Assembly (NCBI GenBank): GCA_033002965.1
Contig: JAURVB010003142.1
Location: 62,001 to 126,000, forward strand
Length of the DNA stretch: 64,000 nucleotides
Reading direction: 5' to 3'
Source of the DNA: Piper betle
Lineage: Eukaryota > Streptophyta > Magnoliopsida > Piperales > Piperaceae
The notes under the pieces were generated by a model that did no database searches, was not told the origin of the DNA, and worked only from the letters and a program-made list of their open reading frames with translations. This document shows positions 38,030-50,071 of the stretch, piece by piece (the stretch's first letter is position 1; each line of letters opens with the position of its first letter). Position numbers and translations under genes: made by a program.

Positions 38030-41000
38030 TTAAAGAAGATGCGTACCGTGCATGCATTTGACAAAGTAGTCGAATGCAGGAATGCACATCCCTTTCTGCA
38101 TCATGCCAGGGGAATGCTGTTGATATGCGAAAAAAGATAAGTAGCGTTTGTCAGGATGATTTTTGGGCTTCGCCATCTCCACCATCTTGCTGAAACTTTC
38201 CCTGTCATAGCAAGGAAGGACATTCTGACCAGCTATACTCAAACCCCGGTCCCATGCACAATTGATCACCTGACCAGAAGAGGAAAAGGATTTGAGAACA
38301 ATTGTTGCTACATTAAATGCAACTGAGGACAGCAGTAGATATCACCTGCCAACACAAAGCTTCTAAATCAGCCGATGCCTTGATTTCAGAAAACGACATA
38401 GGCAATCCTGAGCACACAAACTTAACAGTGGCTGAATACTTCTGAATTACATCAAAAATTGGAGAATAGCCATCGTGATTTACAGGATTATAAATTCCAG
38501 CTGTGAGTTCTGCTGCATGGCTACAAGTTTGATACCACCAGAAAACTGCAGGAATCTGCACAAGCAAAACGCAATTTACTCTCCTCCAAACTATACAAAC
38601 TAAAAACTGCCTATATGACCTCAAAATACAGAATGATATTAATATATCCATCATAATACTCTACATCCTTCAAGACGAGCAATATAAGATGTTACAGGTT
38701 TCCTGTTGTAATTATACACTTTCCCTGTTGGCCTTTCGTGGCACCACACTATCCAACAGAATATGTTGTCTATGTTTCACTCTACTACAAGCAAAATGAC
38801 TTCTCAGATCTACCAAACCTGCAAGATCTACACTAATCTTGTCAAAAAATGCCATTCCTTTTCTAGACAGAATTACCTTTCACAATCCTTTAATGGCTAG
38901 GTTGTCACTAAGATCACCTTGAGAAACCAAAATTTATCATTCATTTAAAAGACACAACCAAGGGCATCCGGCCATCTAAAATTTTGTCATTTGTAATTGC
39001 ATAAATCTTAGTTTATGATCCATGCTCCCAACACTCTTTGGGAAAGGAGGAGGAGGGAGGAGATTTAAAAGACACAACCAGTACCTATTATAACTAATCC
39101 TGTTGGATACATGAGAAGAAAGAACAACCTCGACAAATAAATGAACAATGAGAAAAAAAGAAGACATTTAATAATTCAATACAAAGGGGCGACCACTGCA
39201 ATTCACAAACCAAGAGCCATCACTGATTAAATCAGACGTACAAGATAATGTATTCCATCACCATGATGAATCAATAACCCTTCTGCACAATACTTAAACC
39301 ACCATCAATAATCGTTCTACACAAAATTCTTGATAAACACTGTAACAATCACATCCCTGGAAACTAACAACATGCAAGCTATGTAAGGAAAAAATAAGAC
39401 TGACAATGGACATGTACGATATCCAACACTTACCATGCTGCTTGAATAATCAAAGAACACACTGAAGGAACTTGTAGTCATCTAAAATGTTAATGGACAA
39501 CACATTATGAATGCCTTAACATGCAGTTCATCCACTTTCTCACTGTCTACCAGCCAATATTTAACACCCAAAGCCGGGTTCTGTTAGTCACTACCCACTG
39601 GCACTCACCTTTCCATTAAGGCACGTAATCTCAAATCAAAACATCAACTAGGCTACATAAACCAAAAAATGTTGTCATAAATTATCTAGGTTGTTCAGCT
39701 GAACACTACGCACTCAAATGCTCTCACAAGTTTTTCCAAAACAGAGCATATGAAGGGGGAAAAAACACAAACGTTCAAGACATACCTTAACAACTATTTC
39801 TATATCTTCAAATGCAAGGGTTGCAAGAGATAAAACATGATCAGCATGGTCTATAAGAGTTCTTGTATACCAACTAAGGAAGAAGCGCCCATAGTAACTG
39901 TCATAGTCAACCCCGATTACAAAAATCCAGTCTCATCAGGCATTGAATTATACTGTCCAGCATTATCTGGCCCTCGAGCCCAGAATGTGTGGCCACGTAA
40001 CTTTGCTGCTCTTCGAAGAGTTTGTTGCATATATTTGTCATAGCACTGACAAAGACATCATTGGTCAAAAATTAAAAGAAGCACTTTGAAAGCACTTTCT
40101 CCATATAGAACATCCAATCTCGATCCATTTATATCTTTTGATCATGCTATTTAATATCAGAAATAAAAGTACCTGGAACTCACCAACGCCAGGGTATCTC
40201 CATCCCATCCTTTCAGGAAAAGATGGGTACTTCAGCTCACCAGAAGGGCCCAAACCAATTTCAACTGCAGATATAAGGCCCTCAGCAAATAAGTCATCAA
40301 ATTCTGACCGGAAGCTTCTCATAAAGTCAAAGCACGCCTTCAAATTACATCCACATAATAATGAGAAACAAATAGGGCGGTATAAAATATAACAAGAATG
40401 AGTCATTAGACCCCACCTCTATTCCCGTTCTCCCCTTGAGAGCCCTTTCTTTGTCAATACCCCATGACAAGCATTCTGTATTTCTCCTACCTTCACGATC
40501 TGTGAAAAGATATCCTGATTCTCATTTCCAATGTCCAAAATCCACTTTGGAAGTGATATTATAGGTTCACCAGATTGATGTTGTTGGCACTCATGAAAAG
40601 CCATTACCACCTTAAACATATGCAAACAAGATGAAAATGTATTGATCATAAGATGTAAAATACATTTCCGCCAAAATATCAACAATCAATTGACCATAGA
40701 ATTGCTATAAGATAATCAGATAACACTTTAATAGTTCTAAAGGAATACTTTGAATGGGAAATTACAAATTCCCTTATCTGCCTTTCATGACCTGACAACT
40801 TCTATGTTAGCACAGATGTTTAACTTTGTTATAAATATAAATAAAATAATTCAGAGCAGATGAGTTAGATTGGAATAAGTTTATCTGAATTGCCAGGAGG
40901 CCCTGGCCTCAATTCAGCTAATTTGACCAGGTTTATCACTCAGAAGACAAGCATCTATAACACATAAATTAAATAAGGGCACCCGATGCACAAAGAGTCC

Positions 41001-43706
41001 CACATGTGCAAGGTCTAGGGAGGGGTCAGACCATAGAGGGTATTGTAGCAGCCTTACCATGCATTTTTGCACAAGGCTGGTTCCTCAACTCAAACCCGTG
41101 ACCTCTCGATCACGCACGCCAACAACTCTTACTGGTTGCTTTAAGGCTCCCCTCAACATATACATGTATCCCTCAAAAAATTTAGTTTCAAGCAGGAATT
41201 TACTTTTAGGAGGATATAAATTCTTAAAAAATTTGGATCTCTGTAATCCAAGATATAAAGACCAACATTAAGCCGATAGTGACTATCAAGAGAATTCCAC
41301 TCCTAATTAAAGTAATCAGACCTTGAAAAATCCTCATCATCGATTTCGTTTATATGTTCTCCACCAACAATTGTCATCAAACGTGCAATAAAGACACCAA
41401 ATACTAATCATAGAGTATAGACACAAGAAAACTAAATACATACAAACATTTGACAATTGATAAATAAAACAATAACATAATAAGAGTAACTATCAAGATA
41501 TTTCCAAACATTCACCTGGATTCTGAGCTTTGACTGTCTAATGATAGTAAATAGATCTCTGTATCCAGACCACAAATATTTTTGGGGACTCCAGTTTTCT
41601 ACAATACCCCACCAACAATTAACAACAACTCCATCCACATTCAAAGATTTAAGATGACTTAGCTCCTGGTTCAAGCCTTCAGGGTCAACCAACTGGCAAA
41701 AATTGTTGATAGTGCCAGCCTGCAAAAAACGAAATAATTTAAGTGGATAAACAATTAAAAGAAAGTACACTTAAGAACCTGGAGAATAAAAGACACAAGG
41801 ATATACAATTTATTGCTGCATTACAAGAATTCATATATTTCTCAACAAAAATTTACTCTGATTGATAAAGTGCACCCGACCAAATTCACCCAAGGCAAAA
41901 GAAATGTTGCAATCTTGTGAAATATCAGATAGAAGTAAAAAGACGTACCAAAGTGAAAACAACTTACAGGAAGCATCACATATACTGGTATGTGAGGGCT
42001 ACTTGAAAAGATATTATCATTCTCCCCTGATTGAACATCCGACATGAGCTGCATCCCCCAGTAAAAGAGACTATTAATAGGAAGCTCGGTCCTATGTTTA
42101 GAAATAGGGAAAACATGGTCCAACTAATAAAATCTTGCTGTTGAAGAGAACTCCACAAATATGGGAATGCCATACTCTTATTATCAAGAGGCATGAAGTA
42201 AACTCAGTTGTTGTTTTTTTAAAAAAACACCTACTTTGCATCTTAAATACGCCTACAAACCTCATTTTACATAGTCTCTCCTTTGGACACGTGCCATCCG
42301 ACCATCTTCCAAATAAAATTAGACAGTTAGACACGAAGTACAAGTAAAAAGCAACACAAAATCGTGTATTCTATTCTAAGGTATGACCATTGAACGGTGA
42401 ATTACCCAAAATTGCAAAATGTCGGTTAGAGTGGTTACCAAGTTTGTTTGTTTTTTAAAAAATACAAGTTCAATCCTTACAAGGTGAAAAAATAATATAC
42501 TACATAAGATGTTCAACCATAGCTTACTAAACGAAAGAAAACTACGTACTTGAACTGGCGGCCTCTGAATGTGCACAAAGTCAATAGGAAATTAGAATTC
42601 CCAATACGAAATCTTCTAATCCCTGCACTAATTACAGTTCCTAGTTGGAGAGTTTGCATAAATCCTAATCTAACTAACAATTTCAACGAGCCCTTAGTTC
42701 TGAAAACCGCAATTAGTAAGAAAAAAACTGAATTAGGTTGCAATCATTATTTTCCTTGCGAATCCTAATGGCAAACGAACGATCATGTGAAAGCGACAGG
42801 ATAATAATCCAACAACAAGTGAAGGAACGATTGGCAATTGTGAAGAAGAGCCTCACCGGATCGGATTCTAGACAGTCCGGGGAGTCGAGCAGAGCGGCAC
42901 TCACATACTTGTCCTTGGCATCTCTATCCGAAACAACAACGGAATCAAGAGATGCCGGCGACAAGGTGTCATCAACAACCCTGTGAACAGCTGCATCAGA
43001 ATCGAACGAAGTTCTGATGGATGGCGGTACGGCAGAAGAGAGAGGATTCTCCACAGATCTAACCGGGAACTGCGCCTGCTGAGATGCACAACATGCCATA
43101 CATGTATAACATGTTAATGGGAAAAATGGGGAGGAAGATTGGCGAGAGAGGGAAGATTGGCGAACCAGTAGCGGGGAAGGGGAAGGGCGGTAGGTGGTGC
43201 CGTCGGGGTCGACGGACCAGCCGGCCTCGCGGGCGAGGGCGGCGAGGACGTCGTTCATGTCGGCGCGGGCGGGGAGGTTGAAGTTGCCGTACTGGCGAAG
43301 GCCGGCGAGCATGCGGCTGGTGATGGCGCGCCGGTGGCGCTCGCGGAGCTTGGTCCGCTCCTTCTCCTTCTCGCGCTCCTTGCGGCCGGGCTTGGCGGAG
43401 GCGGCGGCGGCGGCGAAGCCGCGGGGGCGGCGCTGGGGGGAGGGGGTGGGGGAGGAAGGCGGGGGAGTCGAGGTGGTGGGGGGCGAGGGCGTGGTCGTCG
43501 GCGTCGTTGATGATGCAGGTGATGGCGTCGACGGAAGCGTCTTCTTCGTCTTGACCGTCTTCGGCAGCGGCGGCGGCGGCGGCCATGGCCATGCCGATGG
43601 GGAGTAGGGCGTTGGGATGGTCGGTGGTGGTGCTGCTGTTGTTGTTGTGGTTGTAGGCGGCGGTGGTGGTGATGTAGTGGGATGCAGAGTGGCCGCCCAT
43701 CTCCAT
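38030..43706 (-). CDS. BZR1-BAM protein (beta-amylase-like transcription factor, BAM7/BAM8 type)
   Basis: Nine exons (minus strand): 43706-43166, 43078-42857, 42048-41968, 41719-41516, 40610-40417, 40337-40173, 40045-39786, 38555-38346, 38269-38030. Exon 1 has a poly-Ala/Asn/His leader, then the BZR1 DNA-binding domain ([47 protein letters not shown]). Later exons encode a glycosyl hydrolase 14 domain ([79 protein letters not shown]). In plants such proteins are nuclear regulators linked to brassinosteroid-controlled growth. The first catalytic Glu (GELKYP) is present, but the second (active enzymes have CLEM) is replaced in VKFVCSGLP, so catalysis is unlikely. Three exons need a one-base correction: exon 1 in a C-run, exon 5 at A4 40505-40508 and exon 7 at A5 39921-39925. 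Corrected length is about 705 residues. It is either a recent pseudogene or affected by sequence errors. Confidence 0.92.
43079..43165 (-). other. Intron 1 of the BZR1-BAM gene (87 nt, frame-preserving)
   Basis: The donor GTTCGC is weak and the acceptor ATCTCAG is good. Removal joins [11 protein letters not shown] to [13 protein letters not shown], the expected BAM7-like junction. The intron is 87 nt with no stop, so retention would add 29 in-frame residues. Confidence 0.6.
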
Positions 43707-45298
43707 CTCCCAATCCCCCACCCCCCCCCAAACTAAACTTCAGTTGCCCTTTTTTGCTTTTTTTCTTTGCTTTTCAGAGTTAAAAGGGCCATTTTTCATC
43801 TTAATCTATTATAAATAAAATTCCACTCGGTAAATAAATCTAACCTATCTTTTATCTTTCTGGGGCCACAAATTTATAAATTAACGTGTAATCTAATTAC
43901 TAGACTTAAAGAAAGAGCATCTCAGTCGTATTTTGGATACCCTTTAAAGCGACGAATTCTTCAAATAGAAGGTAATAAAAATTATATAAACATGATTTAT
44001 ATTTTAAAAAATTATCTCGTTAACTCATTAATTGAAATTAACAACTTATATTCTCGTAAGTTCCACTTTGATCTAGGGAGAAGCCTAAAACGTCTCATAT
44101 GCGTGAAATAAAACTATTAAAAGAGATAACTAAAATAACTATTTTTTGTACTTGTCAATACAATACGTGGGGAAAAATTAAACTTGATCATTTGGGCAGT
44201 TGTGAAGCTCGCTCCGCTCACCCGGGGGAGGTGGACTCGTTAATTAAAAGATTCTGATTGCATGCCGAGTTTGGATCGTCTGACATGCCTTTTAATAATT
44301 ACTTATTATTAACTATAAATTATAAAAATATCCGTCTCACTATAAATTATACGATTTAATGCATGACCCGACAAAATCATACGTTAAAGATTTGATCAAA
44401 AGTATTTTTTATTATTACTATATATTATGTTTTGCACTTTTACATTGTAATATCTACTTGTAATGGCAAAAAGAAAAATTCCTAAAATATTATTTACAAA
44501 GTATTGATAAGATAATGAAAATGTATTGATTTATGTACTCATTGTTTTTATTTTGCTTTGGACTAAGATGGCTTTTTTGAACTACTTTGAATGTTGTTTT
44601 TTGTATATTAATTTTTTTTCTTTATCCTCAATTTATAAATATTTTTTTAAAATAAAACAATTGGATACAATATTAATCGTTGTACCGAACAATGTGTTTT
44701 GGCGAGCATTTAATTGGAATATGACTCATTCTGCTTTTAAAAGTTTAAATTATTAATATTTGTAATATTAATTATTCATTTTTAAATGCAAAATATTAGG
44801 AATAACAGTATGTAACTACTTGATTTTGCAAGTATTTAAAATGCCCGTTAGTGCCTAATTTTACTATAAAATATTTTTTAAAAATTTTCAAAAGTTTAAA
44901 AGATCTAAAAAATATCAGCACTTACAAACGTATTATTCTATTTTAGGATTGGTTTTCAGTTTAGGGTCTGTTTGGTTAATATAAAAATAGTATACATAAA
45001 AAAATAATTTATAAGAAATATAAATATAATGAGATGAAAAGACATAAAAATTTTAAATATTTTGTTTACATGTTTGAATAATAAGAAAATAAAATAAAAA
45101 TAAAATATTTTTTTCTAGTTTTGTTACCCAAAATTTCTCTTAATTTTTTTGTTTTCCACGAAAAAATATTACTTTGTAAAATATTTGACTGGAAATAAAA
45201 TTTCCTTTGATTAATTTTTTGGACAACCAAACACAATTGAATTTTATGTTTCCACATTTTAAATATCATTTATTTAATTTTAAAACAACTAAATAAAC
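43707..45298. other. AT-rich divergent intergenic region
   Basis: This is the upstream region of the BZR1-BAM gene. The first 100 bases or so are probably its 5' UTR and core promoter. The rest is very AT-rich with no recognisable gene. The small frame at 44526-44756 is compositional. Confidence 0.45.
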
Positions 45299-45672
45299 TG
45301 TAAAACCTGTAATTCGAGTCAGAGTTTTAGGTTATCGAACTAGTCAAGTTAACTATTAGTTCGAGTCGAGTCAGTTTCATGAACCATATACTGAGTCAAG
45401 GCCAGCCGTGAGTTATGAGCGATGAGAGTCAGGTGTATCTGAATATATGATAATAATGTCAAAAAAATTGTGAGAAATGAGTTATCAGAATATATGAAAG
45501 TATGAAATATTTTTCTTTTTATACGTTTAATCATATAAATAGTTTTAAGCCGAATAACGCATTAAGACGCGTTAGATCATATTCGGGTTTCGGTCGCCAG
45601 TGACATTTCTAGTTTCAGACGCCAGTGACATTTTTGGGTCAGTTCATGTGTGAGCCAAAATGGGGTGTTACA
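45299..45672 (+). mobile_element. Internally deleted gypsy solo LTR (374 bp)
   Basis: It starts TGTAAAACCTGTAATTCGAG, like the LTR start at 54608, and ends TGGGGTGTTACA, like the end at 57505. The two ends are joined by a deletion: 'taagacgcgttagatcatattcggg' passes directly into 'tcggtcgccagtgacattt'. Flanks are TAAAC (45294-45298) and CAAAC (45673-45677), a 5-bp target duplication with one mismatch. About 2.5 kb of the 2.9-kb LTR is missing. The piece 'cgccagtgacatttctagtttcag' is followed by a second 'cgccagtgacattt'. Confidence 0.85.
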
Positions 45673-46637
45673 CAAACCCTATATTTTCTTTACCATGATC
45701 TTCCTGACCTTTTATTGTCATTTTGTTGATGTGTAAGCCGTATTTTTTCTTTCCAAGGTTTACTCTTTAAAAATAAGTATATATTATAATACAAGTTTGC
45801 AAATAAATATTTTGATAAAAGGTTTTAATTATAATATGCTATATTTTAAACTAAATTACTTGAGAAGCAAAGTATAATAATAATAATAAATACACAAATA
45901 TTATATAATATCGCACGACAGCTAGTTTTAAAATTAAATATAACTATACTATAAGGTGAGAATTTAAAAATATAATTTTGTATTTTTAAATTAAATGTAA
46001 AAATAAATAGATAAATTTACAAAAAAAGGGTATATTATCTAAATTTTATGATTTTAAGGGACTATTATATGTGTTCATATTTTAGGGTAATAAATTTGAT
46101 GAAATCATCTTTACCCTTGATCCTCAATTTTCATTTGTTTTTGTATACCATTGTTTAAAATCATTTTTAATAAAAAATTGAGGCAAGGTTGTTATTTTCA
46201 AATTTATTCACTTAAAAAATCGTAATATGGATAACAATCCCTGAACAGTAAATTTTAGAAATGAATGCCCTTTTTTCGTAAACTTTTCAAATAAATATTT
46301 ACAACGAAATTTATGAACTGTAAAACTAATCTTCTGCAACGTGCGACAAATAGGATCTACTTCGTGACAAGCTCATAAAAGATGGGAGAAACAAACAATG
46401 TTGTGGATGCTTGTCATTGAACAATCTAAAAGACCATTGTCTCTTTTGGTTTCGAAAGGCCATTTTTTGGTGTGTCAATGTTTATGTGTAATCTCATTCG
46501 TCAAACCTACCATCAATCACCTCTTTTGTGTTATCATCATTAATCAATAATCGTTGTGTGTATGTGCATAGCAATAAGATCAAGGGAAGAAGGTGATAGG
46601 ACCTGACGAGAAGATCATATACCGTAATCAGGTTGCG
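45673..46637 (+). other. Upstream region of the TLDc gene
   Basis: AT-rich sequence without a gene. The last ~100 bases before 46638 are probably the 5' UTR. No clear promoter word was picked out. Confidence 0.4.
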
Positions 46638-47882
46638 ATGGGCAACGCCCAGGCATCGCACCCCGACGACGCGGGCTTCGCCTCCGCCACCCGCAACTTC
46701 GCCGCCGCCGAGATCGAAGCCCTCGAAACCCTCTTCGCCTCCCTCGCCGCCCAGTCGGGATCGGCTGACGCCGTCTCCTCCACTACCCTCAACTCCTACT
46801 TCCGCATCCGCGGCCCCCTCGCCGATAAGCTGTTCGATGAGATCACCCAGGGGCGGCCCGACCGCCGCCTCACCTTCCGCGACTTCTTGCTCGCCAAGTC
46901 GGCCCTCGAGAAGGCCAGCCCCGCCGAGATCGACGAGTTCGTCTACCGCCTCCTCGACGTCGACGGCGATCGCCTCGTAGGCAGGTCCGACCTCCAGGCC
47001 GCTCTCGCCTCCGTCCTCGTTTCCCTCTTTCCCAACGCCGACGCGTCGGCGGCGTCCGCGGCGGCGTTCGTCGACGCCGCGGCACTTTCGGAGGCCGCCC
47101 GAGGAGGGGAGCCGGTTCTGGGTTTTGAAGATTTCAAGAGCTGGTGCCGTCTCCTACCTTCTCTGAGGAAGTTCCTTGGGAGCATGTTGGCGGTGCCGGA
47201 TTCGGGGAGGCCGGGATTCCAAGTGCCGCATCTGCTCCATCCCGACCATGTCGACCCGGACTCGCTTCTCATGAAAAAGGAGTTCGCTTGGCACATCGCC
47301 GGAGCCCTCCCGTCGGAGCGGACGGGACAGTGGGAACTGCTCTACAACAGCTCCGTGAACGGCCTGAGCTTCAACACCTTCTTGGGCTGCGTGGGGCAAG
47401 CGCCGACGGTCCTGCTCATCAAGGACCGGCAAGGGTGGGTGTACGGCGGGTACGCATCGCAGCCGTGGGAGAAGCACGGGGACTTCTACGGCGACGTCAA
47501 GTGCTTCCTCTTCCAGCTGTACCCGCGGGCATCCTTGTACCGGGCGACGGGGTTGAACGGCAACTACCAGTGGTGCGCCGCGAATTTTAGCTCCGAGAGC
47601 ATTCCCAATGGGATCGGGTTCGGGGGGAGGGTGGGCCATTTTGGGCTGTTCGTTGCTGGGAGCTTTGATCAGGGGCACTCGTTTGTGTGCACCACCTTCA
47701 ACAGCCCTTGTCTCGGGGAGAGTAGCAGGATATGGCCGGAGGTGGTCGAGTGCTGGGGAGTGGAAGCGGTGAAGGAGAAGGATGATCTTCATCCTCCTCA
47801 TCTGAAAGGAACCGTGCTCGAGAGGTTCAAGGAGGATCGTCATATGCTTAATATGGTTGGACTTGCCAATTCTAGTGAGTGA
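46638..47882 (+). CDS. TLDc-domain protein with EF-hand-like N-terminal part
   Basis: One intact, very GC-rich exon of 414 residues. The first ATG in frame is 46638 in a good context (GCGATGG). The upstream extension of the frame has no ATG. The protein begins MGNAQAS, a good N-myristoylation signal, so membrane attachment is likely. Residues about 20-170 are helical, with an EF-hand-like loop DVDGDRLVGRSD at 107-118. The calcium ligands at loop positions 1, 3 and 5 are Asp, and position 12 is Asp rather than Glu. The TLDc domain spans about 209-376, with AWHIAGALPS, WELLYNSSVNGLSF, PTVLLIKDRQGWVYGGY, GDFYGDVKCFLFQL, NGIGFGGRVGHFGLFV and TFNSPCLG in the family order. TLDc proteins elsewhere protect against oxidative stress or regulate V-ATPase. 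The role in plants is little known, so no specific function is claimed. Confidence 0.93.
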   Translation: MGNAQASHPDDAGFASATRNFAAAEIEALETLFASLAAQSGSADAVSSTTLNSYFRIRGPLADKLFDEITQGRPDRRLTFRDFLLAKSALEKASPAEIDEFVYRLLDVDGDRLVGRSDLQAALASVLVSLFPNADASAASAAAFVDAAALSEAARGGEPVLGFEDFKSWCRLLPSLRKFLGSMLAVPDSGRPGFQVPHLLHPDHVDPDSLLMKKEFAWHIAGALPSERTGQWELLYNSSVNGLSFNTFLGCVGQAPTVLLIKDRQGWVYGGYASQPWEKHGDFYGDVKCFLFQLYPRASLYRATGLNGNYQWCAANFSSESIPNGIGFGGRVGHFGLFVAGSFDQGHSFVCTTFNSPCLGESSRIWPEVVECWGVEAVKEKDDLHPPHLKGTVLERFKEDRHMLNMVGLANSSE

Positions 47883-48597
47883 TTATTATTGTCTCGACGG
47901 CAATGGTTCCCTGTGGTATATATAATTCGATGACATTCTCTGTGAATTACTTGTTTACATTGTTCATTCTTCTGTGATAATTGAATCTTATTACATTTCA
48001 ATGTGTAAAAGATTGCCTATATTGAGACGTGCATCACTTCATTTATGTTGAGTTTGTTTACAAAATTAGATGATTCAAGCTTAGTTTAGTATTGAAAACA
48101 ATTTGAGATCGAAACTTGTGTTTCATCGATGTGTTTTGTTGAAGTATTTATATAAGAGTTTGGGGATCAAACACTACATTAGTGCTAGTAAAAAGGGCTA
48201 AATATTCAACAACTAATTACTAGTCTATAGCTTGTTGCAGGGGAGACAACAAAATACCGAACATAGACATGATTTTAGTATTCACCATTTTAGGGTCTAT
48301 ATTTGGGAATGAGAAAAGAGGGAAAAAACTGTGAAAGAAGTTTTTATTTTTTTCAACTTTTTTGATTTACATAAAAATATATGAAAACTGTTATTTAGTC
48401 GAAGAGAAAATCCTTTTAGATGCAGATTATATTTACACCTTCCAAGCTGCCGAGTCGCCATCCTCGCTTATTAAAGATATTATCATCCCCAAAACATTAG
48501 TGCTGATAATAATAAGCGGAGATTAGGACAAGATGCATAAGAGAGTCGGTTTTAGTATTTTCCAACGGTCACATACAGCAATGCCAAAAGAGCGTGA
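47883..48597 (+). other. Intergenic region between the TLDc gene and the next gene
   Basis: It probably contains the TLDc 3' UTR and the promoter of the following gene. No further gene or repeat is seen. Confidence 0.45.
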
Positions 48598-49332
48598 ATG
48601 GAATGCGAAACGCCTCCTCTTCTAAACAACCCCCGCTCGCTCTTCCCTTCCGACCTCCCATTCACCTCTCCAATGGCGGACTCCGACTCCTGCTTCTCGC
48701 CGTTGAGCTCTGACGCCCACTCCGACGTCGAAAACCTTCTTGCCCAAGCAGCCGACCTCCACGCTCTGGAGCAGATCGCCGCTCTCAACACTTGCCACTT
48801 GCCGGACACCGCCCTCCCCTCCCACCTGGAGTCCCGCTTCCTCCGCCTCAAATCCCTACCCACCCCTCTCTTCCCGGCCGTCCATGGCGATGCCGAAGCC
48901 GACGACATCGTCCGCCGTCATTCATTCGGCAGCGAGGAGGTGAAAGTCGCGGTGATGGATAGCCCTGCTCCCCCAGTATCGTCCAAGGACGAAAAGTGCC
49001 AGAACTCGTTCTCAGCGAGTGGTGCTTCGAGTCCGGCAGTTTTGTCTCCCCCTCCTCGAAGTTCTCGACGTGACCGGTGGATGGGCCGCTTTTGGTGCTT
49101 CCCGACTAGAAGTTGTAAGAAGAAAGATGTTAAAGATTGCGAGCAAGACCTGGCTCTCGATCTTGATCATGATCGCGGCTACTGGGCCATGGGCGGCCAT
49201 ATTATATCCGGCTTTGATCAACTCTCTGTGGAAGACCAGCGCAGGAGGTTGAAGATGGTCATGAAAGAGGTAAAGAAGTCCAAACGGGAAGCCAAGAACA
49301 TCATCAAATCTGTACTGAGGGAGTATAAGTGA
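48598..49332 (+). CDS. Plant protein of unknown function, single exon
   Basis: An intact frame of 244 residues. ATG 48598 gives the longest protein. A second ATG at 48673 (MADSDSC) would give 219 residues and could be the true start. The first ~110 residues are Ser/Leu-rich with LENLLAQ-like helices (DVENLLAQAADLHALEQIAAL). The middle part is Ser/Pro-rich, followed by a Cys/Trp patch, RWMGRFWCFPTRSCKKK. The last 38 residues form a basic helix, DQLSVEDQRRRLKMVMKE then KREAKNIIKSVL. That C-terminal helix with a preceding 'CF/CFP...KKK' patch resembles a small family of uncharacterised plant proteins (Arabidopsis At1g53180/At3g15115 type), from memory and with moderate confidence. No catalytic motif, signal peptide or membrane segment is visible. 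Confidence 0.8.
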   Translation: MECETPPLLNNPRSLFPSDLPFTSPMADSDSCFSPLSSDAHSDVENLLAQAADLHALEQIAALNTCHLPDTALPSHLESRFLRLKSLPTPLFPAVHGDAEADDIVRRHSFGSEEVKVAVMDSPAPPVSSKDEKCQNSFSASGASSPAVLSPPPRSSRRDRWMGRFWCFPTRSCKKKDVKDCEQDLALDLDHDRGYWAMGGHIISGFDQLSVEDQRRRLKMVMKEVKKSKREAKNIIKSVLREYK

Positions 49333-50071
49333 AGAGGTGGATGAGTTTTTTTTCTAACAGTTAAACATACACATAAAAAAAAGACGCATACCCATTTCAG
49401 TTTTTTTGAGCTTTCAACCGGGGTTTGCATGTTACTTCTCAAGAAAAGAAATTATTGAAGAAAACATGTTTTATTTTAAGTTTTATTTGTACCATTTATC
49501 AGAAGGATAGGAGATTACATTTCTGCAACCAAGTAATCCGACATAAAGCGCATATGATCAATACAGCTCATAGTTAGCATGCCACCTCTTAGACAACAAC
49601 TGCATAAAATAATATAAATTAAACAATAAAGGAAATTGTAAAGGTTCACAATATAAGCTCTAATATACAAGAACATACGTAACAAACGAATCTCAATGCT
49701 GCATAAACAGATTGGTTCTGCATATTTACTATATATTGTCATTTGCAGTACCAGTATACGTCTATTCAAATAAATTATACATACGAGTTTGTCTAGTTTT
49801 GATCCGAGCCAGAATACGCCCATTTGAAACAATGAGAATGAAGCTCATCATTTTCTTTATTCACTCAGTGTATTTCGCTTCCCCTTACCACAAATAATAA
49901 TAGATTTTGAATTTCGGGTATATTAGAGGATCAAGCATCCAACAGCTATAACAAAAATATGAAACCAGCACACTGCTGCCTTCTCCTTGAACCATTCATT
50001 GTTTTATGCCATCAATGATAAAAAATAATTAAATAATCATGGAGGTTATTCATTCTCCATTCTTCAAACCA
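49333..50071. other. Convergent intergenic region, 3' UTRs
   Basis: The region lies between the ends of two convergent genes. It is AT-rich, with no supported coding frame. It should contain both polyadenylation regions. Confidence 0.45.

Noticed and set aside
43059..43731. Three overlapping GC-rich frames as separate proteins
   Set aside because: They are the alternate frames of BZR1-BAM exon 1. The BZR1 motif and the acidic leader lie in different frames because of a one-base shift.
46870..47843. Antisense frames of 71-229 codons over the TLDc gene
   Set aside because: They are shadows caused by high GC. The sense frame has clear TLDc motifs.
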